Shown: piece after piece, positions 55,449 to 64,000 of the stretch
How the letters are laid out: each line of letters opens with the position of its first letter
How positions within the stretch are numbered: position 1 is the first letter of the stretch
Assembly: GCA_013115135.1 (NCBI GenBank)
Contig: JABANP010000039.1
Location: forward strand, 62,001 to 126,000
Direction of reading: 5' to 3'
Length of the DNA stretch: 64,000 nt
DNA from: Perkinsus olseni
Lineage: Eukaryota; Perkinsozoa; Perkinsida; Perkinsidae
Notes under the pieces: generated by a model
The model's input: only the letters and a program-made list of their open reading frames with translations
The model's database searches: none
Told to the model about the DNA's origin: nothing
Made by a program: the position numbers and the translations under genes

Positions 55449-55831
55449 CAGGCTCCTCGATGGTAATCATTCGGCTACGGGCGATGATTCATCGCCGATG
55501 AGTTCCTGCTATTTGTGCGTGGGAACCTTGCTCCTCGTGACTGTTGGCCTCCAGTGCAGGCCTCACAAAGTGGCCATGTGCTCTATTATTTCGAGTGTAG
55601 CCATCTTTCCGAAGCATTTATCATTGCCCTAGTGTATTCCATCGCGTGCATGCCCTGTTCTAATACGCTGCACAATTAGCAGGATAAACAGAGAGGAGAC
55701 AGCTCGACACAAGGGAACCTACGCTATGGGAGTGGGCCGAGAGCAGGCCCCTAGTAGACAGCGACCGGACCCGCACTGTGCGGGCCGCACAAGATGTTCG
55801 AACGAACACGACGTCTTGCAGCCGAAGAAAC
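55449..55831. repeat. direct duplication, copy 2 (about 383 bp)
   Basis: Second copy of 54995-55350. It has extra bases near 55485-55500 (GATGATTCATCGCC) and near 55775-55790 (CACTGTGCGGGCCG). No coding frame is conserved between the copies. Confidence 0.9.
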
Positions 55832-56086
55832 CAAAGATGCATTGAAGCGGCAGGCTAGACACTGAAAACGCAAAAGACACATCGCTTCAGAATAAGGAAC
55901 TTTCAAGCGACTCGGAACCGAGCCCCACATTTGAAATGATGAAGTCGAGTAAAATAAAACCTGTTGAAGAAACCTGAACACTCACACTAAGTATTAGTAT
56001 ACGAGTGTGTTTGATTATAATAACGATCCACACGCGGGTGGGGTCAGCCAACTGGATTGCTGTACACAAATCAGCGCTTCTGCGCT

Positions 56087-57379
56087 TTAGTCGGCGCGGC
56101 ATTTACCAGCAAGCTCATGATATTGACTGAGGCAATCTGAATACCCCATTTTGCGGGAGAAATCATCACCGTAATAACATCTGACCCATTCCCAGTTGTG
56201 GATAACATACAAGGACCCGTTGATATCATAAAGTGAGTCGAACTGCTCCTGAGTGAGAATGCCATCAGAGACTGTACGAGCCTTTAACTCGTTGAGCAAG
56301 TCCCAGGCATACTCGACACCACCAGAAGGATCTGGATAACGGGCGGTGTCATCGGCGCACATCGAAAGTTTATGGCAGTATTTGCCAACTGTGCAGGAGC
56401 CCTCGAGCATGATGGTGATCTTGGCCTTCAAGTTCTCCCATCCTGGTTGAGTACAAACCGCACATTGCTCGGTCATCATATAGTTCATACGATAGACCAG
56501 ATCATCGGCATAGTCTCCATCAATAGCGTTACGATAAAGCATCATCGTAGCATGATCAGCATACTCCATAATATACTGAGTACCAAGAGTATTCTTCTGA
56601 CCCTCGATGGCGAAGTCAATGAGCAATGATCCGGTAGGGTATCCCATCTTCTTGCTGGCATCCTTCTTCATTTGTTGAGCCTTGAGTAAAGTCTTCTTGA
56701 TATCTTCCGGCTGCATATGCTCAACATCGTAGCTTAGACCAATGGGAGCGATCTCCTTCATGTCTTCGGCCGAAACGAAGTTCTCAAGATATGTACCGAA
56801 CGTGTTCACGAATTTGACCATCCGTGAGCCGCTCCCTCTCGATATGTCTCCATAAGTCAACCAGATCCTCTCGGTATTGCCAGTTCTCCTTCTCCAGTCC
56901 TTCATCCAGGGAAGAAGCTTCTCCTGGTCGTGGATGCGGTCATAGTTGGTATCATCAGCGATGTTCACATACACATCGCCGCTGTTCCACAACTTCGCCA
57001 TATCGGAGGCACCGAACTCGGTAAGGCTAGGATCGCCTGACCTCCAGTAATCTTGTGACCAAGAATACGTGCCGAATCTAATAGAACCATCAGGACGGCT
57101 AGTCGTTGGCGGCCTAGTTGTTGACACCGACGTCGTAGGCTTCGTGGTGGTCGTTGTCGTGCCGAGGAACTTGGTACTGCTTGTCGATGTAGTACCGCCG
57201 TTGCAAGAACACGGGATAGTCGTGCCCTGGCAAAGACTGGGTGTGTCGTAGTACTTGCAGTAGGAGCCAGGAGAGACGCTGACACAATAACTATCGCCCG
57301 CACTGCAATCGGTGGCAGCAGCAGACACGCCCGAGAGAGTCCAGTATAAAGTTGCGGCAAGAGCTAGTCGACTGAGCAT
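56087..57379 (-). CDS. secreted Cys-module/large-domain protein, intact, 430 residues
   Basis: ATG 57379 gives a signal peptide (MLSRLALAATLYWTLSGVSA). An upstream in-frame extension to 57469 lacks an ATG and would bury the signal. The Cys module (CSAGDSYC, PGSYCKYYDTPSLC, IPCSC) is followed by a short Thr-rich linker of about 35 residues and the large domain from RFGTYSWSQDYW. It carries the same conserved patches as the gene at 53275 and is closest to the broken copy at 48863, with which it shares a near-identical 347-bp tract (56370-56716). The end is GYSDCLSQYHELAGKC. Function is unknown; likely an extracellular or wall protein. Confidence 0.8.
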   Translation of the reverse strand: MLSRLALAATLYWTLSGVSAAATDCSAGDSYCVSVSPGSYCKYYDTPSLCQGTTIPCSCNGGTTSTSSTKFLGTTTTTTKPTTSVSTTRPPTTSRPDGSIRFGTYSWSQDYWRSGDPSLTEFGASDMAKLWNSGDVYVNIADDTNYDRIHDQEKLLPWMKDWRRRTGNTERIWLTYGDISRGSGSRMVKFVNTFGTYLENFVSAEDMKEIAPIGLSYDVEHMQPEDIKKTLLKAQQMKKDASKKMGYPTGSLLIDFAIEGQKNTLGTQYIMEYADHATMMLYRNAIDGDYADDLVYRMNYMMTEQCAVCTQPGWENLKAKITIMLEGSCTVGKYCHKLSMCADDTARYPDPSGGVEYAWDLLNELKARTVSDGILTQEQFDSLYDINGSLYVIHNWEWVRCYYGDDFSRKMGYSDCLSQYHELAGKCRAD

Positions 57380-57876
57380 GTGAGAAGGATTAACTGCAGA
57401 ATTGACTATTGTAAACAAGAACCCACAGAAACAAGTCCAACGAGCACACGAAATCGTCCAACTCGTCAACCCATTGAGTTCATCTACTATTCTTATGCTA
57501 GCACTATTCTCGCGTGTTGTGTACGGAAGACAAGGACACAGGATTTCGAGGTCACAAGGGAATTCTTGTGCCAGTGTATTCGCGGCATGCCGCTCATCTG
57601 CCTCCCGGTCGAGCTCCGTTCTGAACCGCCGGTTACTGCGTCTTTAGCGTTCGATAACATGTCATCTTCGTCCTAGTTTGGCCCGCTACTGTCATCCCCG
57701 CTGTCTATGGGTCAATGGAGGGTCGGAAGAGTGGTTCGCACCGCAGTACTGACGACTGAGTAACGCAACTCCAAGCTTGATGCTGCAACGAACGACGGAA
57801 TGTATCAGACATGCATCATCGCTACGGATTTTCGCTTTCGATCGACTGCGTGTGCTTCACGAGCTTCACGAGTTCA
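57380..57876. other. intergenic region
   Basis: No gene seen. Confidence 0.4.
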
Positions 57877-59154
57877 TCATTGGAGGACCCATGCGTGAGA
57901 CTTTGATGGGACTCTCTGGCAGGGGGAGACCTCGCCCATGAGCTGTGCCGCACGCACTAGCGTAGAGAAAGTCCTGAAGAAGGAGGCAATGCACGCGCGC
58001 AGCAACAGTCCGAATAACAGGGTGGCCAATACATCGATGGTCAGTGAGCCCTTCTCCAGACAGTCGAGGTATCCAAAAAGGACAGCGGTTTCACAACCAA
58101 ACGTGGTTGGGGGCAGAGAAGGGTCTCGGCCGGCCGCAATCCGATAGGCTGACGCTAGTGTCGCGAGGCCGGAGTCGAACTCGGACAAGGAGACCTGAGC
58201 TCATCGCCAGGGTAGCTTCCCTTCTTTATCTCAACCGCTCACTCGTTTCCGGCAGTATATGTCGAACTTGGAGAAAGCAGTGTGGGGGCCTCCTAGCTGG
58301 CTGTCGATGAAGCGACCAAATGACACCACTGCTACCTGCGCTCCAGTGGACGACAACAGACCCGCTCAGCCTCGTCTGCCTACCTCCCTCTGTGACCTCA
58401 AAAGATTGGGTTGAACACCAAGAGGGTATCTATGGGCGACGCTGAATCGAGCAAGGGGCGTCTTCAATGGTGAAGGTGCGGACGCTAGGCCTGCGAAGGG
58501 CAAATCCATGAGCCTTTCTGAAGTAGAATCATTACTGAAGGGAGTTCTCGCAAAAGCCACCGGCCTCGAGGTCGGTGTCAGAGGCGGGGCTGATTGAGTG
58601 AAGACAGCTGGTTGGATGAGTAGGGGCACTCTGTGGTCGAGGGGGCGCCCGCATCCTCACGGTCCGAGGGGAGGAGTCTCGATGCCTCTGGCCTTCCTCC
58701 AGCTCGGTTAAGCGCTGCAAGCAGACCCATACCACGGTTAACCGGAGTTGCGAGTTCCGTGACCTTCTGGAGATCCCTGTTCTCCATTTCCAGCGTTTCG
58801 TTTTTCCTCTTGACTTCGTCTGAAGACGCTTCGCACTCCCTTCTGGACTTCATTTCTCCCAGTGCATTGGCCAACATCTTCTTAACGTCATTGAAATGCT
58901 AAGCCAGCGATGATGACCATAGCCACGTGTATCGGACTACTCACAGTCCGCAAGAGCCCATTGATATCATCCTTCTGAGTCACCGAGTCCTTCGAGTCGA
59001 ACGACACCGCCGTGCCACGTCTCTCCCTGCCCAGACTGGTGGTCGAGGCTATCTTCTTCACCGGTGATTCTGACGCGCTCGACCGTCTCCGCGGCGTCGG
59101 AGCTCCACCGCTCGGAGAAGGCGCCTGTAGTATCAGCTTGGCATCACCAATCAT
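57877..59154 (-). CDS. unknown split gene: disordered N-terminus, coiled coil, C-terminal membrane segment
   Basis: ATG 59154 starts a Ser/Pro/Arg-rich stretch (APSPSGGAPTPRRRSSASES). A 46-nt intron (58899-58944) joins in frame to a likely coiled coil (DVKKMLANALGEMKSRRECE, then DEVKRKNETLEMENRDLQKV). A further minus-strand frame (58366-58629) may continue the protein. The exon that ends at 57877 has FDSGLATLASAYRIAAGRDP and a hydrophobic helix (TIDVLATLLFGLLLRACIAS) near the end. It lies just downstream of the kinesin gene in the same direction and could be its partner or simply a neighbour. No family is recognised, and the last exons may belong to a separate gene. Confidence 0.45.
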
Positions 59155-59349
59155 GCTGCTGAGAACCTGAGCAGACAACAGAGGAATGGCTTGTGATAAG
59201 AGTGGGGGAGGGCATAGATGGCCGAAAATAACGTTGAACGAAAGAAGCGCGCTATCGGTGAGAAAGAGTTGGCAAGGGGAAAGATAGCGAATAGAAGTGA
59301 AGCCCTGGTGCATCTCACTCTAGTCTGTCTCCTCATCGGACCACCACCA

Positions 59350-62300
59350 TCACTTTGGTTCGGGCTGGGCCTTCACCACGGATGTCATGGCAGCTTGCAG
59401 GCGATTGAGGTCTCGATTTTGGGAGAGGCGATTGGAGAACTCCTGCTGTGCCCTGAGGAATGATTCTCCTGACAGGAGTGATGGCCCACACTTCCTACTG
59501 AATGTCAGCGATGCTGGGCTCGCTCCACGGGTCGTGTACTTTGCCCTCAGGCGTATCGAAATACTCGCCCGACAGGACAGCTGAGAAAAGAGGCACACTT
59601 TGATACACCTAGCGCGAGCCCTTCTCTCGGACGTCGGTCATTGAGGAAAAGAAGGTAGCGGACATAACCAAATATCATGACCGGTGAGAATTTCACCGGT
59701 TCACCATCCTGATTTCACCGTGAAATCATCTCCAATTGCAGCAGCTGCCCATACTCTCCCTACGAGCTTACAATCTTTCTTCAAGTATCCCATAGTAACT
59801 TGATGGTAGAGATCCCTCATCAACTCGAGACGCTGCATGAACTTGCTCAATCCCCAATAGTACAGCACCTGCCGGACCCATACCGAGCCGCTACCGTCAA
59901 CCATAGCAGATCCACCTTCGGTCGGAGTGCTGCCTCTGCATCTGCCGAAGACTCCGTGTATTCCATCAGCCTTATAACGATCAGGTCTTCAGGCTCCGAA
60001 TTGAAGACATCCCAAATGAGCTCAGCTTCGAATCTGATTATAAAGCAGCGAGGCCACTGACGAGAGCGTCAATACCATAGACCACAATGGAGTTGTCATC
60101 ACAGATATCATCTGTATAGACAGGCCGAGAGGAAGAGCATGGCCTAGCAAATCCTCCCAAGAACTTACTTGTAGTGCCGACTAGGGCGCAGCTCCGTGGA
60201 GAGGTCATTGGCCTCGTCAATTAAAGGGCATGCTGTCTTCAACACCTGACGACCGGAACATGACTATTTGCAGTGCAGCGGTCAGAAGTGCTCTAGATCC
60301 ATTAATCTAGTGTACTCCCATTCATGCTGAATTCTACTATTCATTCTACCTCCCCCCTTTGCGGTGCGCACCAGCTTCGGCGATACCTCACCTTCAAGAA
60401 CCCATCCAGCTTCTCTGATGATAACTTGAGCCGCAACTCCTCAATGTAATGGCGGAGCTCCTGTATTCGAGTACCACTCCATGCACTACTCGTCTCTTTA
60501 CCTGGTAAGCCTCGCTGCTGTCGTCTTCTGCCATATCAGCAGCATACTGCTCATGGTCCTCCTCCTCCAGCACAGTCGGTCGCATCATCAGCTACCGAAA
60601 TCAATCCGAGAACGATGCATGCCGGGCCTCCTACCGTCGCTCGTCGCCGTGTGGACGGGCCATCAGCGACAGCAGCGGCGCTCTTCTTGGCCAACTTCGG
60701 TATCATTATCCGCATCATGTGAGCTCGGCCGAAGACAACTCTATCAAGATGCTTCAACGTATGGGGAGGGTCACCGTCTCCTACAGCCTGACCAAAAATA
60801 TCGACCACGCTCGGCCCAGATCAATCACAAGCTACCTTGCCGTTAATGATGAGCCTCCCTCCCGCCTCCAGGACCCTCTCCGGCACAGACAGCCTCAGTT
60901 CCGCGTCACCGATGTTGGAAATGATACACAACTGCGGCGGTATAGCCAACCCATGCAAGACGATGTTATTGGTGTCAGCGGATCCGATCGTCGTCTCCTG
61001 AACGCATCTTTCAAGACTCTCACCACTAAAGGCATTCCACCCACCTCGTCTGTCTTTAAGTAATACAGCAGGCACCCCGAGAGCATCGGGTCCTCAGAGA
61101 TGTTGAGCATGTAGGGAGTATCGTGGGCTACGCCAAAGGCCGTGTTAATCTCATTCGAAGACAAGCCCATATCGTCCAAGGCCTCCTCTCTCAGTCGGAG
61201 TATCTCCTCGGACGCTGCCAACTGTTCAGAATACAAATCCTTCGCAGTGCGGTGGAGGACCTCAGCGGCGCCCCCACCTGAGTATCATAGGATTTCTTCA
61301 ACTCTGCGACCAGCTGCTGCCTTTCGTCCAGCTCGAGGCTGAGCATGTCAACTTGCGAGTTACTCCGACTCATGCTCTGGAACTGCAGCTGGCTCCGGAG
61401 GGCCGATATCTGCCAGCGAGTAGCAGGGACACCACCCGGCCTTCCTCGGCTTCACCACCTCATTCTGTAGGCTCTTGATCTGTTCGTCCTTATGGTCTAC
61501 ATTAACCTTAGCAACCGTTTTGATCTTCTTCACGGAGGAGGCGAAGCGAAGCGTCGATAGGGTTTCTTCCGCCTCCGTACTAACAAGCGAATCGATGCAG
61601 AAGAGAAGCAGATCGAAGCCGATCGACAAAGCGACAGAGCGGCTGCATCACTGGTCCGATACTATCACGGAGTCCTCTTCTAGCTGTATATGCTTCCGTC
61701 GACGGCATAACCGAGTCCACTATCAGGCGCGACACAGCATCTCACCTCGCTGGACTGATACAGGCTATCATGAAAGTCTTGGAGTTCCCCACAAGAGAGT
61801 CCTTCAATAAGAATGTCAGCTTGGACGACCGGAAGGGTATCCAAGTGGTGGCGGATGATGCTGATGCCGCACCGCTCGAACCAGAGTCTAAACCGGCAAA
61901 CCCATCTCGCGAGGAGCCTGACGGTTATGATAACGGCGATGGCCCACCCATGCGTTTGGTCTGCGCCTCTGACAGCTGCTTTATGACCATCCCTAGGGCA
62001 CTCAAGCTCTGATTGATCGCTCCAGCTTCCCTAAACCAAGCCAGAACCACGCTCGATGATATCCATCCAGGTGGCCCGCAAAAGACCCAAGAAGGACTCC
62101 CACAGCGATATTGGAGGAGGAGCGCTTCTACAAGATAGTCGCCCCTGGCGAGTATCAGCGGATATGATCTCATCTCACTCTTTCAAGCCACAACAGGCAT
62201 GCCTCCCCTAGTACTACTTCAGTCGTATTCCGGTTGCTCCCCGTCTTCCCCTGCCTCTCACTACCAGCCAGATCAATAAGATTCACTCGAGAGCTCACTG

Positions 62301-63917
62301 TGGGGCCCGCTCGGTGTTTACACTGAAGTCGGATCATCTTGAGCAGAGAGTCCTAGCGTGGCATATCCTACCTCCAGTTTGATCCGGAAGACCGCGTGGC
62401 TCCTAGATGAATGAGCGTTCATGTTCGTCGCCCCTTCAGCCCTCCGCTTGAGACCATCTGACAGACATAATAGTTTCTACCATGACCAAGTCTGATTCGA
62501 TCATATCTGAAACCGACAGCAGCGCCACCAGACCTGCACCGGACAACGACATGGCTAACGCCCCCTCTTACATTCAAGCATCCGCTCGATATCCTCTTCC
62601 GACCGTACCACAACTTCCGTGGCGCCCTTAACATATACACCAAGGGACGGATGCTCCATAACAGACAGGTCCTTGCCAGCCCTGCTGATCGGGAGCGCTT
62701 CCAATGTCCGACTAGCAGCAAGGCGGTACTCACTCTGAGGAGTCCGCCAGCAGATCATGAAGATGCTCGTTGTAGATCTCGAGGTAAGATACCCATACCC
62801 GTATCTGAGCTCGCACCATGCCACTAACGATCCAAAAGATTCCATTACCTGCTGTAACTTCGCCGTTGCTTCCGCACTAAAGATCGCTCCATTTGATCCG
62901 AGGGGTATTATACCCTCTTCCATATCACAACCCGCCATCGTGTAAGACTTGCCGGACCCCGGTCTGGCCGTAGGCGAAGAGACAACCGTTGAAGCCTCTC
63001 ATACCTAACGCGACGGAGCGAGAGCAGATCCCGGGATGAGAGGCCAACCACCGCAACCTTCCGGAAGCTAGACATTTCTCTTCTACTGGCGAGTTTTGTC
63101 TCAGACTTCAAGTTCTCGCTGTGTCGCTTAAAGCGTGACGCTAGAGCGCATCACCCAGATGTAATCGTTATATAAGCTTCTGTAGTGCCAACGACTTCTA
63201 CTCACAACAAGTGTTTCGGACTCAGTTCAATTTACTACGAAAAGAGAAGATTAACGCCCAGTAATAGTAGCGTATCAGACACAGACTCCCCACCGCCAGA
63301 AAGGCACAGAATTGTGCCGTCGTAGCCTTCTCACCAGACTTACAGTTCTCAACAATGGTATGGCCGATGTTGTCATAAACGATCTCCTGAGTGGCGTAGT
63401 TGGGAAGGGACCGATCAGAGCTGTCGAACGCATAGTCGTAGCTGAAGCTACGCTCCGCTCCTCGTTCCGTCTGAGAATCGCACACCAATAATTTCGAGCA
63501 CCTAACGAACACAGTCAGCCCGAGAGGAACAGCGAGAGCCTCATTCCACCAGAGTTGGCAGCGAAGAACTGCCGGTCGGGGGAAAAGACAACTGACCACG
63601 GCAGCAGCAACAGCGATGCAACGACGATCAAACATGGGGTGCAGTTTCTGCTCGAGAGAGCACGGGCTACAGGACATTTCCGAACAGATCGCTCAGACCG
63701 TCCGCGTTTCGACTTTTCCCGTTGATGGTACCGTAATCCGAACGTCAGTATCGTTATCTATCTTGACCATTGGACTCCTGCCAGCATCCTTCCCTGCGCG
63801 CAGCATGAGCATGTTGTGGGGGTAACTGCGCAGACGCACTGCCACTCGAATATTGTCGGCAACGCCGCCGCCGGAGGTCGAGGCAGAAGCAGCGGTGGCA
63901 GGCGTGGGACGAACCAT
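59350..63917 (-). CDS. kinesin-3 family motor protein (motor + FHA), many exons
   Basis: ATG 63917 opens [10 protein letters not shown], then NIRVAVRLR. Later exons give [11 protein letters not shown]...[24 protein letters not shown] plus SGKSYTMAG (P-loop), [26 protein letters not shown], the switch motifs [13 protein letters not shown] and [40 protein letters not shown] and [17 protein letters not shown] (neck). After the motor, [20 protein letters not shown] and [18 protein letters not shown] are the FHA region typical of kinesin-3 (KIF1/Unc104). [20 protein letters not shown] follows in the tail, with stop at 59350. Such motors walk to microtubule plus ends carrying vesicles. Within the P-loop one extra base (CCCC at 62957-62960) shifts the frame, so as written the motor is broken. 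Most exon joins are short GT-AG introns. Confidence 0.8.
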
Positions 63918-64000
63918 GAAGATGACGACAAGACACTGCGATCTCTCTTTCTTTATGCGACTCGGAAACTCCTCGTTGGACAATCACCGGGAAGCGGTAG

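Noticed and set aside
1..64000. CRISPR arrays, integrase/transposase genes, rRNA genes, spliced-leader RNA gene
   Set aside because: Looked for and not seen; the tandem repeats present have no spacers of equal size, and no copy of a dinoflagellate-type leader sequence was noticed.

Overview
The window is nuclear DNA of a unicellular eukaryote. The best guess is a perkinsid alveolate (Perkinsus-like parasite of molluscs). Three things point that way: genes packed on both strands, many very short GT-AG introns (mostly 25-60 nt), and large families of secreted Thr/Ser-rich proteins of perkinsid style. No bacterial, viral or organellar gene set is seen. The species is an inference and was not checked against a database.

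Region 1 (1-24 kb) holds split housekeeping genes. In order these are an ankyrin-repeat protein (-), HscB/Jac1 Fe-S co-chaperone (-), a Mei2-like RRM protein (-), two secreted paralogues (-), the decapping factor Dcp1 (+), a type I L-asparaginase (+), the ribosome biogenesis protein SLX9 (+), an FAH-family hydrolase (+) and a Lys/Ala/Ser-rich protein (-). Exon joins could be worked out exactly for several of them. Two introns carry minisatellites.

Region 2 (24.9-33 kb) is a tandem array of four units of about 2.1 kb. Each unit has one identical tRNA-Val(CAC) gene and, about 295 bp downstream on the same strand, one gene for a secreted protein: signal peptide, Cys-rich module, Thr-rich 9-residue repeats, small C-terminal domain. 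The left edge of the array lies exactly at the first base of the tRNA.

Region 3 (33-48.8 kb) has a decayed and an intact pepsin-type aspartic protease followed by a 51-bp minisatellite, a gene with a possible Aat-like transferase domain, an unknown protein, a nucleotide-sugar transporter, a protein with a CxxC...CxxC zinc-type motif, a striking 25-bp perfect inverted repeat, and a selenoprotein W gene with in-frame UGA and a good SECIS element 3' of the stop.

Region 4 (48.8-57.4 kb) is a minus-strand cluster of three large secreted proteins. They share the Cys-rich module of the region 2 proteins but have a different ~330-residue C-terminal domain. One copy is broken by two frameshifts and shares a nearly identical 347-bp tract with another. 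A small N-terminally lipidated protein lies between them, and a ~360-bp direct duplication lies upstream of the third.

Region 5 (57.9-64 kb) has an unknown coiled-coil/membrane gene and a long kinesin-3 (motor plus FHA) gene. Several conserved genes across the window need a single extra base skipped inside a conserved motif. This points to insertion-type sequence error or decay and should be kept in mind for every ORF boundary.
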